Positions 1 to 9,261 of a DNA stretch of 64,000 nt are shown one piece after another. Within the stretch, counting starts at the first letter, position 1, and each line of letters starts with the position of its first letter. The notes beneath the pieces were generated by a model, which was not told the DNA's origin, searched no databases, and worked only from the letters and a program-made list of their open reading frames with translations. The DNA comes from a virus, in the IMG/VR virus record IMGVR_UViG_3300018890_000002, positions 1-64,000 of that record; one strand, written 5' to 3'. The position numbers were made by a program, and so were the translations under genes.

Positions 1-3000
1 AGATCATCGAATCTAGCTTTACTTTCAGCTTTAGCTATTTCTACTGGATTATTAGACCTTTGAGATTTCAAGTCTAACTCTAAGGATTCTAGTTCAGCTT
101 TAGCTTTAATTACTTGAGGAGCAGTTTCCTTATAAAGACTAACCAATCTAGTAAGTTCAATTCGTTTATTTTTAATATTTTCTTCAGTAGTATTAATATT
201 GAGTTGATTAATCTCTTTGATATAATCAGCTTCTAAGACTAAGCCATATCTCTTTTGTTGTTCAAGAGCATTAGTCTCCATAGTAAGAAGATTAATTCGT
301 TGCTCACTAGCAGCTTTTTCATATCCAATAAGAGTTTCGGTTAAATCCTTATAAGCAGCAGGAGTAACTTTACCTTTCATTTGGTCATAAACGTTCTCAA
401 ATTTCTTAGCTATTTCCTCACTTGTAGCTTCTCCACTTTCTGCTACTGCATTAAGAGATTCTACAAATGCACCAATATTAGACTCAAACTTATTAAGGTC
501 AATTGAGTCTGCTGTAAGAGCTTTTTCTGTCTCTATTCCAATCTCTTTGAGAGCTACTAATATTTCATCTTTGTTTTTACCCGTAACAGCTAACTTCAAC
601 TTTTCTAATTGTTCTGGCTCAAGTTCACTTTCTACCCTACCTAATGTTTTTAACCCTTCAGTGAGGTCTAACGTACCTTCTAAAGCGTCTTTAGTAAATT
701 CTTGAACTGCTCCTGTGACAAACTTATTCACACCCTTAAAAGACGCATCTAGAGCATTATTAAAAGTCTGTAAATCCGTTTCAGCTAACCTAAGAGATTT
801 CTTAAGTGAAGTTGAGAAAGTAGTAGCACCAATATCATCTTTTGTAGTAGATAAGAATTGTCTTTTCTTTTCTTGATATTTATCAGATAAAGTAGAGAAA
901 TCAGCTAAGTCTTTTTCTAAGTCTTTAAGGTTTATTAGTTTAAGTTCACCTTCAGAAGCTTCATAACCAGATTTCATTTTATCCGCTAGAGTTTTGAGAT
1001 CTTTAGGAATTTCTACTCCTGCGGTAGTTAAAGCATCTCTAGTCTCTTTAAGATTTAAGACTTGTTCTAGTGAGTATTTCTTACCATCAACTTCTTTACC
1101 TTTAAGAGCATCTTGAATAGACTTAAGGACTGTATCTGGTAATTGGCTAACAGCTTTACCATCTTCATTTACTTTATAAATTTCTCCACCAAGAGACTTA
1201 ATAGAAGCTTTTACACTTAAACTTCCATCTTTTAAATCGGTTAGGAATTGTTTAGACTTAACTGAAGAATCTTTAATAGAAGAGGAATAAATATCTAACC
1301 CTTCACTAATATTCTTATTTAGGCTAGTCTGAGAGCTATCTACTTGACTTTGAAGAGACTTAATTTCTTCTAAAGAGACTTGTTCATTACTAAACTTATT
1401 CTCTCTATCTAATAATAGATTACGAGCTTCATAATATTTAAGTTGGTCATCAAATTGCTTTTTACTTACTTCTATTACTTTTTCACGTCTTGTGATTTCA
1501 GCTTCAAGAATAGATATCTGAGCTTTATCTCTATCGTTTAATTTATCACCTTTACCTTTTAACTCTTCTAGTTCCTTCTTTTGAATCTCTGTCATTGTAG
1601 TGAAAGATTCAATTCTAGTGGTATTAGCAGCTTTCTCACGCTCTAAATCCTCACCAGTAAGAATCATTTTAGCTTTGATCTTTTGGTTAGAAGTTTCAGT
1701 TAATAAGTTACCTTTCTCTAATTCTTTATTTTGTCCTCTGAGACTTATCTCGTACCCTTGAATAAAATCAGATACTTGAGACATTTTCTGAGTTCTTTTG
1801 ATAAACTCTGCGTCTGAAAATCCAGTAAAAATAGCAGAAATTCTCTGTCCAATATTTTGGAAAGCTGAGTCTAATAATTTAAAACCAGGAATATTGTTTA
1901 GGAAAGATTTAGTAGCTTCATCAAGAGAAGTAAGTGATTTGAAAGCATTACCAATAGCACTTCCAATAGACTCAAAGATGCCAGGTTCTAGTTCTCCAAA
2001 TAACTTTTTGGAAGCTTCAATTCTGTCATTAAACTTATTAAGACCTTGAACTCCATTATCAAATGAGATATTGGCTCTATCAAATTTAGTAGCAGAGTCT
2101 TCTAATGTTTTATTGAATTCCTTATATATCTTGTCTACTTTATCTGACTCCCCTTTCATTTGGAAAAGTTTAGTAGTAAGACCAATAACTGCTCCTATGA
2201 GTAAACCAATCCCAGTAGAGATAAAAGCAGCTTTAATTGATTCCCCTAAGAGTTTAGCTCCTATTGCCATTTCTGCAAATTTAGTTTTGGCAACAGTAGA
2301 CATCTCAGTGAAACTTCTACTAGCATTAGTACCTAATTGTCCAATATTACTTCTAAGGTCAATTACTTTATTTCTTAAACCTTCTTGAAGTCCAGTAAGA
2401 GATTCAACTGGTTCTGTAATTCCCTTAAGAGTTTTAGCAATACCTTCATTAGTAGCAATTAAAGCTCTATTGATAGCAGTATTTTTAACAGCTACATTAC
2501 CAGACCTAGTTCTCATCTCAATTAAAGAACCTTCTGCTAAACCCTGCTCTCTAGTTAACTGTCTTAGTTTAGTCCTAGATTCAAAATCAGCTTTATTATA
2601 AGCTTGTTGTGCTGTTTGTTGAGTAGCTCTAGCTTTTTGAAGAGTAGATTGTTGAGTAGCTTCTTGAAACTGTAATTGATTTACTTTAGCTAATTGTTGT
2701 TGATATTCTTTACTATCCTTATTTCTAATTTTGTCTAAAGTAGCTTGTTCATTCCTTAGAGCATTCTGAATTGTATAAAGCTTTTCTTGTTGACCAGTAG
2801 TAGCAATATTAACTCTATCTAAAGTGTTTTTCTTAGTATTTAGATCTTGTTGAAGAACAGCTAAATCAGTAGTAGTTTTAGTAACTCTATTGAGCTTTTC
2901 TTGCTGTTCAACTTTAGCTTTATTTAGTTTCTCAGTTTCTCTATCAACTATATTGTTAGCTTGTTGTAACTTCTGTCTTTGAGTTAAAAGAACTAATTCT

Positions 3001-5447
3001 TCTTGAGTAATTCTAGAAGATAAATTGTCACGAGTATTAGTTAGCTTTCCTTTTTGATCATCAGTTAAAGGAGTTCTATCTTTGTTCTTTTCTCTATCTA
3101 TTAATTGCTTTTCTCTTGCACTTATATTTGATAAAGCTTCTCTATCTCTGTCAGATTTATTAGCTTTATTATTTAGTATTTCTCTCTGTTTTTGTAGAGA
3201 ATTTAGTTGATCAAGAGTAGTTTTGTTATATGTATCTTGAAGTCTTAGTTTCTCAGAGTTTAGATCTTTAAGCTGTTTATGTTCTTCCTTACCAATATTA
3301 CCTTGTTTAATTAAAGATTCTTGAGCAGCTATTTCTTTTAATCTACTAGACCTTTTAATATTTTCTTCATCATCTTTAAGAGAATTAGAAATATCTTGTC
3401 TAAGAGTTTTGAGATTAGCTAAAGTTTTCTGAGTAGAAGATACTTCAGTTTGTTGAGTATTTCTATTATCAGTTTTCTTAGTTAAAGACTCTTGAACTTT
3501 AGTTACTTGCTGTTGACCTTTAATAATAGATTGATCTCTAGCAACAATTGCGTCTATCTCTTTTTGGACAGCAGTAATAGAAGTTAGTCTCTCAGCAGCA
3601 GTTTTACCAATAGAGCTAGTAAGTCTTTTCTCTAATTCAGTAGAACCTTTAATAGCTTCATTAATTCTGTTTTGACTTAAGAGTTTCTGTTGGTCTAATC
3701 CTAATATCTGCTTACCAATAGATAAAAGACCTTGATTAGATTGATAAAGTTCTTTTACTACTGAACCTTCTTTTTTTAAGTCTTTGAAGCCATTAGTTAT
3801 TCCACCTAAGATTAATCCAAATGCTCTAAAGCTAAGAATAGTACCAGTAATACTAATCAACATTTTAGATAAAGCACCAATAGTACCAGTTACTTTATTG
3901 ACATTATCAAAGAAAGTAACCATAGTCTTAGCCATAGTAATTAACGGATCTTTAAATTTAACTAAAGCTTCCTTATACCATTCAATAGACTTTACCCCTT
4001 CTTCACTTCTAGCTTGGAATGCTTTACCAAACGAAATCATAATCTCATCATAAGAGTTAGTGATTTGTTCCATTTTGGCTTGAGAGGAAGACGTAGCAGA
4101 ATCAAAAGCTTCATTAAGATTCTCAGAAGTAACTTTACTAATATCTTCAATTGATTTCTTAGCTAAGTTCCCATTTTGAGCAAGAACCTTCATTACAAAA
4201 CCAAATGCGTTAGTCTCGTTATAAACTTCTTTAATTTTCTCAGTGCTATAACCAACCGATTCAGCAAAATCAACTATACCTTGAACAATTCCCTTATCCT
4301 TAAAATATTCTTGGTTAAGCGTAATTGCTTTACCTTGAGCATCTACTAAACCTTCTAATGCTTTCTGAGCTTCAGGAGTTTTACTAATAGTGTTTCTACT
4401 AAAAGCTTCCATTTGAGTAGTAATTTCTGGAACCTTAGCACCTAACTTAGTAAATGCAACTACTAAACCTTGAGTCTGGTCTACTAGATCATTAGTACCT
4501 ACGCCAGCATTTTTAAGAGCTGAGTACATACCAGTTAAATACTCGGTCATCTCTCCTACAGTAGTTAGACCTTGTTGTTCAGTAGCCAACCATTTAGCAG
4601 TAGTAGTTTCTAATTCCTTAATATTCTTAGTTTCTAGAATTCCAGCTCCTTTACCAATAGCTCCACCAATTTGGAAGAGGTCACTTCCAGGAGCAGCTTT
4701 ATTCGCTTTAATTGCTAGGTTAACTACATCTTGGTTCTCTTGAAACTCAGTAAAACCAGCAGAAGCAGCTTGATATGCAGCATTGAGTGCAGTAAGAGAA
4801 GATACACTATTCTTTAGATTCTTTTCAATACCATTTTGTAGTGCATCTCCATATTCAGTTAGTCTTTCTTTAGATAAACCAAATACAATATTTACTTCAT
4901 TTAACTTCTGCTCAAAAGTGTTGAACGCAGCAATTGATCTAGAAGCAAACATTTCAATAGCTTCTTGATTCCCAGTGAGAACTGCTCCTATCTCATTGAA
5001 AGAGTTCATCAAAGGAGTTCCATCAAAGCCACTAGCAGCCATAACGTTAATCCCCGTTTTAGTCATAGTAAGAGAATCTAATATTTCAGATACTCCTGTT
5101 CCTACTGTTTTGAGGATACCACTACCAATTGTATAAACGTTGAGAGCATTCATAGCTCCACCTAGAAGAGTAGTAGTCTTAACTAACTTACCCATTGAAG
5201 CATTCCAGTTATTAGTCGCAGCAGTAGCTTTCCCATAATCTTTCACTAGGGAGTCAACTACGTTTGACTTAGTTTGGAAGCTCTTAGTTAACTCTTTTAA
5301 ACCCTTACTACTCTCTTTCAAACCAGTATTAAATAGCCTAAGTGATTTCTCGTTAAGCTCTTTAAATGATTTCTGAGTTTTCTCTAAGAATTGAGAGAAC
5401 TTATCATCTCCCTCAACGTTAAACTTAATATTGCTACTGGTATCCAT
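1..5447 (-). CDS. Tail tape measure protein, C-terminus beyond the window
   Basis: An open frame of 1815 codons runs leftward from ATG at 5447 to the window edge without a stop in the stretches I translated. About the first 480 residues resemble the TP901-type tape measure core, with a hydrophobic stretch near residues 95-125. A long coiled-coil rich in K, E, Q and L follows (about 550-1000), then a Gly/Ile-rich membrane-like segment near 1060-1100 (AFISTGIGLLIGAVIGLTT), then more coiled coil to the edge. It lies directly downstream of the G/GT chaperone pair, the standard tape measure position. In the family, this protein sets tail length and is ejected ahead of DNA. At over 1800 residues a long tail is expected. 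Confidence 0.93.
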   Translation of the reverse strand, partial: MDTSSNIKFNVEGDDKFSQFLEKTQKSFKELNEKSLRLFNTGLKESSKGLKELTKSFQTKSNVVDSLVKDYGKATAATNNWNASMGKLVKTTTLLGGAMNALNVYTIGSGILKTVGTGVSEILDSLTMTKTGINVMAASGFDGTPLMNSFNEIGAVLTGNQEAIEMFASRSIAAFNTFEQKLNEVNIVFGLSKERLTEYGDALQNGIEKNLKNSVSSLTALNAAYQAASAGFTEFQENQDVVNLAIKANKAAPGSDLFQIGGAIGKGAGILETKNIKELETTTAKWLATEQQGLTTVGEMTEYLTGMYSALKNAGVGTNDLVDQTQGLVVAFTKLGAKVPEITTQMEAFSRNTISKTPEAQKALEGLVDAQGKAITLNQEYFKDKGIVQGIVDFAESVGYSTEKIKEVYNETNAFGFVMKVLAQNGNLAKKSIEDISKVTSENLNEAFDSATSSSQAKMEQITNSYDEIMISFGKAFQARSEEGVKSIEWYKEALVKFKDPLITMAKTMVTFFDNVNKVTGTIGALSKMLISITGTILSFRAFGLILGGITNGFKDLKKEGSVVKELYQSNQGLLSIGKQILGLDQQKLLSQNRINEAIKGSTELEKRLTSSIGKTAAERLTSITAVQKEIDAIVARDQSIIKGQQQVTKVQESLTKKTDNRNTQQTEVSSTQKTLANLKTLRQDISNSLKDDEENIKRSSRLKEIAAQESLIKQGNIGKEEHKQLKDLNSEKLRLQDTYNKTTLDQLNSLQKQREILNNKANKSDRDREALSNISAREKQLIDREKNKDRTPLTDDQKGKLTNTRDNLSSRITQEELVLLTQRQKLQQANNIVDRETEKLNKAKVEQQEKLNRVTKTTTDLAVLQQDLNTKKNTLDRVNIATTGQQEKLYTIQNALRNEQATLDKIRNKDSKEYQQQLAKVNQLQFQEATQQSTLQKARATQQTAQQAYNKADFESRTKLRQLTREQGLAEGSLIEMRTRSGNVAVKNTAINRALIATNEGIAKTLKGITEPVESLTGLQEGLRNKVIDLRSNIGQLGTNASRSFTEMSTVAKTKFAEMAIGAKLLGESIKAAFISTGIGLLIGAVIGLTTKLFQMKGESDKVDKIYKEFNKTLEDSATKFDRANISFDNGVQGLNKFNDRIEASKKLFGELEPGIFESIGSAIGNAFKSLTSLDEATKSFLNNIPGFKLLDSAFQNIGQRISAIFTGFSDAEFIKRTQKMSQVSDFIQGYEISLRGQNKELEKGNLLTETSNQKIKAKMILTGEDLEREKAANTTRIESFTTMTEIQKKELEELKGKGDKLNDRDKAQISILEAEITRREKVIEVSKKQFDDQLKYYEARNLLLDRENKFSNEQVSLEEIKSLQSQVDSSQTSLNKNISEGLDIYSSSIKDSSVKSKQFLTDLKDGSLSVKASIKSLGGEIYKVNEDGKAVSQLPDTVLKSIQDALKGKEVDGKKYSLEQVLNLKETRDALTTAGVEIPKDLKTLADKMKSGYEASEGELKLINLKDLEKDLADFSTLSDKYQEKKRQFLSTTKDDIGATTFSTSLKKSLRLAETDLQTFNNALDASFKGVNKFVTGAVQEFTKDALEGTLDLTEGLKTLGRVESELEPEQLEKLKLAVTGKNKDEILVALKEIGIETEKALTADSIDLNKFESNIGAFVESLNAVAESGEATSEEIAKKFENVYDQMKGKVTPAAYKDLTETLIGYEKAASEQRINLLTMETNALEQQKRYGLVLEADYIKEINQLNINTTEENIKNKRIELTRLVSLYKETAPQVIKAKAELESLELDLKSQRSNNPVEIAKAESKARFDD

Positions 5448-5449
5448 AA

Positions 5450-6228
5450 TTAATTACTTTCAAATCTAAAATTCATAAAATCATTAGCTGATACTTCTTT
5501 ACCATTAGGGCTTAGTACCATACTAGAATCACCTTTCTCTTTCTTAAACTTCTCACCTAACTCAATAGCAAACTCTCTATTCCTTTCTTCTTGAGGTCTA
5601 TGATGTTCTAATGTCTGACCAATCAGCAAATCAAGAGAAATATTATCTAGTTTCTCCCATAAATCAGTTATAGGATTGATAGGGTATTCCTTATATATCT
5701 CTAATAAAAATGCTAACTGGTCAATTGAACTATCTCCAGATGAAGGAAGAGGAGCGCTTAACTTTTTTCTATTTCCTTCACTAGATTTTCCTTCTTCTCC
5801 TGGTGCTTTTTTACTGACTCTCTTAGATAAAATCCAAAGTCTAATTTATGTAAATCTGCTATTAGTGAAGGTTTCCATCCATCATCTATTTGATATTCAC
5901 CTTTCTCATCCATACTTTGAGTTAGGAATATCTGACAAATCTGCTCTAAATCATCTGCAATTTCTTCTAAGTCAAATCCTTTCTCTTTTTGACCTACAAT
6001 GTTCAAATTAGCAGCTAAAGTCTTTAATATTCCCCAAGTTTCATTGTTCCTAATTAGTTCACCAATATTAGTATCAACATCAATGAATTTAAGTAATATC
6101 TCTTGTTGTAATTGAACTATAATATCTAACTCAGATCTAACTACTCGCTGAACAATATAAACTTTCTCTACCTCATAAGAGTCTTTTTCGCTATTATAAG
6201 ATTGTACTTTGATTTTGAAATTCTTCAT
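5450..6228 (-). CDS. Tail assembly chaperone, frameshifted long form (GT-like)
   Basis: Translation that slips -1 at 5806-5812 gives about 259 residues: 141 shared with the short form plus a 118-residue T domain ending at TAA 5450-5452. The -1 frame has no ATG before its middle and no other plausible start, yet encodes a coherent soluble sequence (for example ITDLWEKLDNISLDLLIGQT), which argues that it is expressed only as a fusion. In siphophages and many myophages the minor GT product recruits tube subunits to the tape measure-chaperone complex. The stop is just upstream of the tape measure ATG (5447). Confidence 0.82.
5758..6228 (-). CDS. Tail assembly chaperone, short form (G-like)
   Basis: 156 residues from ATG 6228; an in-frame TTG at 6246 also exists but has no ribosome binding site. 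It has no strong sequence relative I can name. Its position immediately before the tape measure, its alpha-helical acidic composition and the frameshift overlap with a -1 frame continuation are those of lambda G. It is expected to bind the tape measure during tail assembly and be absent from the virion. It is divergent from the gene starting at 6239, only 10 bases away, so the promoters must lie inside the coding sequences. Confidence 0.8.
   Translation of the reverse strand: MKNFKIKVQSYNSEKDSYEVEKVYIVQRVVRSELDIIVQLQQEILLKFIDVDTNIGELIRNNETWGILKTLAANLNIVGQKEKGFDLEEIADDLEQICQIFLTQSMDEKGEYQIDDGWKPSLIADLHKLDFGFYLRESVKKHQEKKENLVKEIEKS
5806..5812 (-). promoter_or_regulatory. Programmed -1 ribosomal frameshift site A AAA AAG
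   Basis: On the minus strand the zero frame reads GTA AAA AAG CAC, so the heptamer is A AAA AAG in perfect X-XXY-YYZ phase, the same heptamer used by E. coli dnaX. A -1 slip opens the frame that continues to 5450. The zero frame ends 48 nt downstream at TAA 5758-5760. Confidence 0.85.
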
Positions 6229-6238
6229 GGTGATTTTT

Positions 6239-6655
6239 ATGTACAATGATTCTTCTTACTTACCTTCTCATAATATAGCATCTTTACTTTTATATGCTAT
6301 AGCTACTAGATTTTTATTATTCGATTATAAAATTACTGGAATATTATGGAGAGATTTACTCTTATTAGTAAAAGAGAAATATGAGTTATCTACTAAGACT
6401 TCTACTAAAAAAGGAGAACTAATTATCTATTCTCCAGATGTTCCTCCTAATCTCTATTGGTTAGGATTGTATAAGGTACTTGAGAAGTTACTTAATTGTC
6501 CGTTCTGTAAAGGATGTTGGGGAGGCTATATTGTCTATCTCTTATTCGTATTTCAATATCATGGAATAGACTTAAGACAAATAGGAGATTTTGCTATTTT
6601 CTCTTGGTGTTGTGGATGGTTATCTTTTATATCAAATCAAAAATTAGGAGTATAA
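6239..6655 (+). CDS. Small membrane protein, DUF1360-like
   Basis: 138 residues from ATG 6239; an ATG at 6209 in the same frame is possible but would overlap the divergent gene more. A hydrophobic N-terminal helix (about residues 13-30), a CPFCKGCWGG motif near residue 95 and a second hydrophobic segment after it resemble the DUF1360 family of phage and bacterial membrane proteins, which carry a CPWC-x-x-x-W motif at a membrane helix. The function of that family is unknown. It starts a short plus-strand islet inside the leftward tail operon. Confidence 0.5.
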   Translation: MYNDSSYLPSHNIASLLLYAIATRFLLFDYKITGILWRDLLLLVKEKYELSTKTSTKKGELIIYSPDVPPNLYWLGLYKVLEKLLNCPFCKGCWGGYIVYLLFVFQYHGIDLRQIGDFAIFSWCCGWLSFISNQKLGV

Positions 6656-6659
6656 AATT

Positions 6660-6872
6660 ATGACTAATGAAATTCACTTATCAGAGGAAGATAGTGATGA
6701 AATAAAAACTTTCGTTCAATTAGGTCGGATAGAAGGAGGAACAGATTTGATACAAGAAATAGTACAAGAATGTATTACTCAGTCTCAAGCTCATGTGGTA
6801 GAGGCAACTATTGATTTAAGTAATAAAGAAGCTTATGTTCAGATATTAGAGGAAGAAACTAGAAATGAATAA
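6660..6872 (+). CDS. Small acidic protein, unknown
   Basis: 70 residues, strongly acidic, no membrane segment. A good ribosome binding site (AGGAG about 10 bases upstream, inside the end of the preceding gene) couples it to the DUF1360-like gene 4 bases upstream. Its 3' end overlaps the 3' end of the convergent gene 6859-7251 by 14 bases. No family recognised. Confidence 0.65.
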   Translation: MTNEIHLSEEDSDEIKTFVQLGRIEGGTDLIQEIVQECITQSQAHVVEATIDLSNKEAYVQILEEETRNE

Positions 6873-7251
6873 ATTTAGAATATTTATTGAATTTACTTAA
6901 GAACTTACCTATTTTACCTAGTTTCCTTCCTTCTAATTTAAGAGCTGCTTCAGTAGGATCACTAATAGTTTTAATTGCATTAGGAATAGCTTGAAGTCCC
7001 TTCTTAGCTCCAGCAGTAGTTTCTTTGGAGTTTTTAATCAATAAGACTCCTATTTTCTTCTTTGCTTTGGTTAGGAAAGATGATCTAGTAGATAGATTGT
7101 TACCATTAGCTTTGATTAATTTGGAAGCGTTATCAAGTTCCCTGAGATTACCTAACGTATTCTTGGGGATTTTTACTGCATTTTGAGGAGCTTGAGATAC
7201 TTGTTTCTTGACTTGTGTTCCTAAGACTTTGAGAAATGATCTTCTATCCAT
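6859..7251 (-). CDS. Basic protein with Tat-like N-terminus
   Basis: 130 residues, rich in K, A, N and S. It begins MDRRSFLKVLG, which matches the twin-arginine pattern S/T-R-R-x-F-L-K, but the hydrophobic core after it is weak, so export by Tat is doubtful. The rest resembles the small basic proteins of the structural operon (AAGAKKGLQAIPNAIK-like Ala/Gly/Lys helices). It could be a minor virion or internal protein. It is isolated on the minus strand between plus-strand genes. Confidence 0.55.
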   Translation of the reverse strand: MDRRSFLKVLGTQVKKQVSQAPQNAVKIPKNTLGNLRELDNASKLIKANGNNLSTRSSFLTKAKKKIGVLLIKNSKETTAGAKKGLQAIPNAIKTISDPTEAALKLEGRKLGKIGKFLSKFNKYSKFIHF

Positions 7252-7302
7252 ATAATTAATTATTGTTTTTTCTTTTAGTATATCAATAAAATTTAAAGAG
7301 AT

Positions 7303-7400
7303 TATAATTTATATTTAACTAGCTATCAGATTGTGCTAATATTGAGAAAATTAAGGAGATTAAAATAATGAGTAATTACAAAGAGTATAAAAGAAAGTAA
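7303..7400 (+). promoter_or_regulatory. Promoter region and 10-codon leader ORF
   Basis: A TATAAT at 7303-7308 lies in the AT-rich divergent spacer; a convincing -35 is not visible. At 7368-7400 a tiny ORF (MSNYKEYKRK) has a near-perfect Shine-Dalgarno, AAGGAG, and stops 5 bases before ATG 7406, whose own ribosome binding site is poor. This suggests translational coupling of the next gene to a leader peptide. Confidence 0.45.
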
Positions 7401-7405
7401 ATAAT

Positions 7406-7672
7406 ATGAGTCGAGAAGAACTGATTGGTAAAAAATTCTTAAAAGAGATAAATGCAAAAGAGGCAGATTTAATCTTAGAAGCTTTGAAACAATATGGAAA
7501 TGATGAGCTAATAGATAAATGGATTTCTGTAAAAATAATCGCTAGTGAAGCTAGAAAGATGAAAGATAATAACACAATCCTTCCTCCTAGCTATTTTACT
7601 GATAAACAAGACCCGGAAGCTACTCAACGATTGATGAATTTATCTAATGAATTAAGAAATAATAAGGAATAA
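7406..7672 (+). CDS. Small helical protein, unknown
   Basis: 88 residues, mixed charge, predicted mostly helical, no membrane segment. Probably translated by coupling to the 10-codon leader ORF ending at 7400. It sits 4 bases before the beta-repeat protein at 7677 and is likely co-transcribed with it. No family recognised. Confidence 0.65.
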   Translation: MSREELIGKKFLKEINAKEADLILEALKQYGNDELIDKWISVKIIASEARKMKDNNTILPPSYFTDKQDPEATQRLMNLSNELRNNKE

Positions 7673-7676
7673 AATT

Positions 7677-8408
7677 ATGATAGCTAGAAACTTTTCAAAT
7701 ATTCAAGACATTGAACTTACATCTTCTAGTAAAGTGACTATTACTAAGAGTTCTGAATTTAAAGTAAGAGTTTTAGGAGATGATGCAGATAAAGTAGAAA
7801 TCTCACAATCAGGAAGTACACTCACTATTAATGATTTATCAGAAAACCAAAATAGTATCTTAATAAATGGTAACAATATTATTATTGGTAATAACAATAT
7901 AGTTAGTGGAAACTTCTCTTATGGGGATATCTATATTAATGGTAAGAAAGTAAATACTTCTAACTTTGTAGAAGAAGATAAGAACCCAGTAGAGATAGAA
8001 ATTGAATGTCCTGATAATCTTTCTTTAATCGCTACTTTAAGAGGAAATGCAAGTTTAACTTCTACTCCTGAGCTTAATAAAGTCAAGATTCATGGTAATG
8101 GAGTTTGTAACGTTCAAGTCACTGCTCAAAGTGGTAAGTTTAAAGTCTCTGGGTCAGGAGATATTAATTATAAATCTTTAGGAGGAAATCTTAATGCTAG
8201 TATATCTGGTTCTAGTGAAATTAGAGCAATAGGTAAATTTAGTGATATTGATGCTAGTATATCTGGCTCAGGGGAACTAATTACTGAAGGAGAAGTGAAA
8301 GGAGATTATGATGTCAGTGTTTCAGGTTCAGGAACTATTAGACATCAAGGAATGATTTCTGGACAAAGAAGTAAATCTGTCTCTGGTTGTGCTTTAGTCT
8401 ATTGGTAG
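7677..8408 (+). CDS. GIN-domain (DUF2807)-like beta-repeat protein
   Basis: 243 residues. The C-terminal half has repeating strands such as KVSGSGDINYKSLGG, ASISGSSEIRAIGKFSDID and DVSVSGSGTIRHQG, the S-G-S-G-x-I/L turns typical of the GIN/DUF2807 right-handed beta-helix seen in putative surface adhesins. Unlike cellular members it has no signal peptide or membrane anchor, so it is probably a cytoplasmic or virion-associated phage protein. Ribosome binding site AAGGA 9 bases upstream. A GGGAG/CTCCC hairpin at about 8416-8432 follows the stop. Confidence 0.7.
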   Translation: MIARNFSNIQDIELTSSSKVTITKSSEFKVRVLGDDADKVEISQSGSTLTINDLSENQNSILINGNNIIIGNNNIVSGNFSYGDIYINGKKVNTSNFVEEDKNPVEIEIECPDNLSLIATLRGNASLTSTPELNKVKIHGNGVCNVQVTAQSGKFKVSGSGDINYKSLGGNLNASISGSSEIRAIGKFSDIDASISGSGELITEGEVKGDYDVSVSGSGTIRHQGMISGQRSKSVSGCALVYW

Positions 8409-8767
8409 ATGAGAAAGGGGAGAACTAACTCCCTGACTAACTAAACTATTTTGTGTTATTTTTTAGGATTCTAACCACTTTGAATTATAATTAAGAACAT
8501 TATTACTTTTTTTGCTTGATTATTAGTTTATATGCTTAAAATATTTAAAAAAGTAACAAGTTATTCCAGCAGATATCCTACTACTGTTTTTCCTTCTATG
8601 GATTTTCTAGTAGGTTCAGTACAATATTGACTGGTGGGAATGGTACTGTAAGGAGCATAAGTTAGATGTAACGACAGGTAAGAGTTTGAGAGGTAGTAGT
8701 AATAATCCTGTTCCTTCAAATTTCACATTATTCTAGTTATAATAGGTCAAGAAGCTAAGGAGTAAGT
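8409..8767 (+). pseudogene. Gene-poor stretch with coding remnants
   Basis: No intact gene. Around 8600-8740 two frames carry protein-like text that looks like one gene split by a frameshift: ATG 8597 begins MDFLVGSVQY in one frame, and a second frame continues NIDWWEWYCKEHKLD to a TAG near 8735. The first frame meets TGA at the split point. No promoter was identified; AAGGAG for the next gene lies at its right end. Confidence 0.4.
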
Positions 8768-9259
8768 ATGAAGAAAGCAATTAGTTATCTATATTGAGAA
8801 ATTCTACTCAAAGTAAATGAAGAACTCAATAGATTATATAACTCTAAGTATAACGACGATCAAGAGTATAAGGAACCTATTGAGGAGTTTCGATTAAAGT
8901 ATAACGCTCTTAAATTAGATGATGTTGAAAATTTTGATGAGAGTAAATGTGAAGAATTTTATGAAGAAATTAAATATGGAGAATGGGAAGATATTGTAAG
9001 AGATATGATTTCCGAGTTTAGAGATAGTGGAGAACCTATTAATGAAAAAATTGAAGAAGATAGATATTATTGTTATAGAGAAGTAGCTAAACGTATTACT
9101 GGGTTATGTAAAGTGTTTCTAGCCTGGACTTACTATTTTGGAGGAGGTAAATATGGTGAACCTTGGGGAGTGGAATGGATGGATGATTGCTATTTAGTAA
9201 GAGTAAAGGAAGTAGAAGAAGTTAGAGTAGTTAAAATATACGAGAAAGTAGGAGAATAA
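8768..9259 (+). CDS. Acidic protein with in-frame TGA at codon 10
   Basis: The downstream ATG at 9005 opens an 84-residue frame, but the real start is probably ATG 8768: it has a strong AAGGAG ribosome binding site 7 bases upstream and is in frame with 9005. Only one codon, TGA at 8795-8797, interrupts (MKKAISYLY-TGA-EILLKVNEEL). If it is read as Trp, the protein is 163 residues, highly acidic (EFYEEIKYGEWEDIVRDMI). Other Trp residues in the gene use TGG. Alternatives are a nonsense mutation or expression only from 9005. No family recognised. Confidence 0.55.
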
Positions 9260-9261
9260 TA

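Noticed and set aside
1798-5011. Plus-strand ORFs across the tape measure
   Set aside because: They are shadows of the minus-strand tape measure frame, hydrophobic and without ribosome binding sites.
5676-6011. Plus-strand ORF over the chaperone genes
   Set aside because: Antisense to the G/GT frames; no ribosome binding site and no sensible composition.
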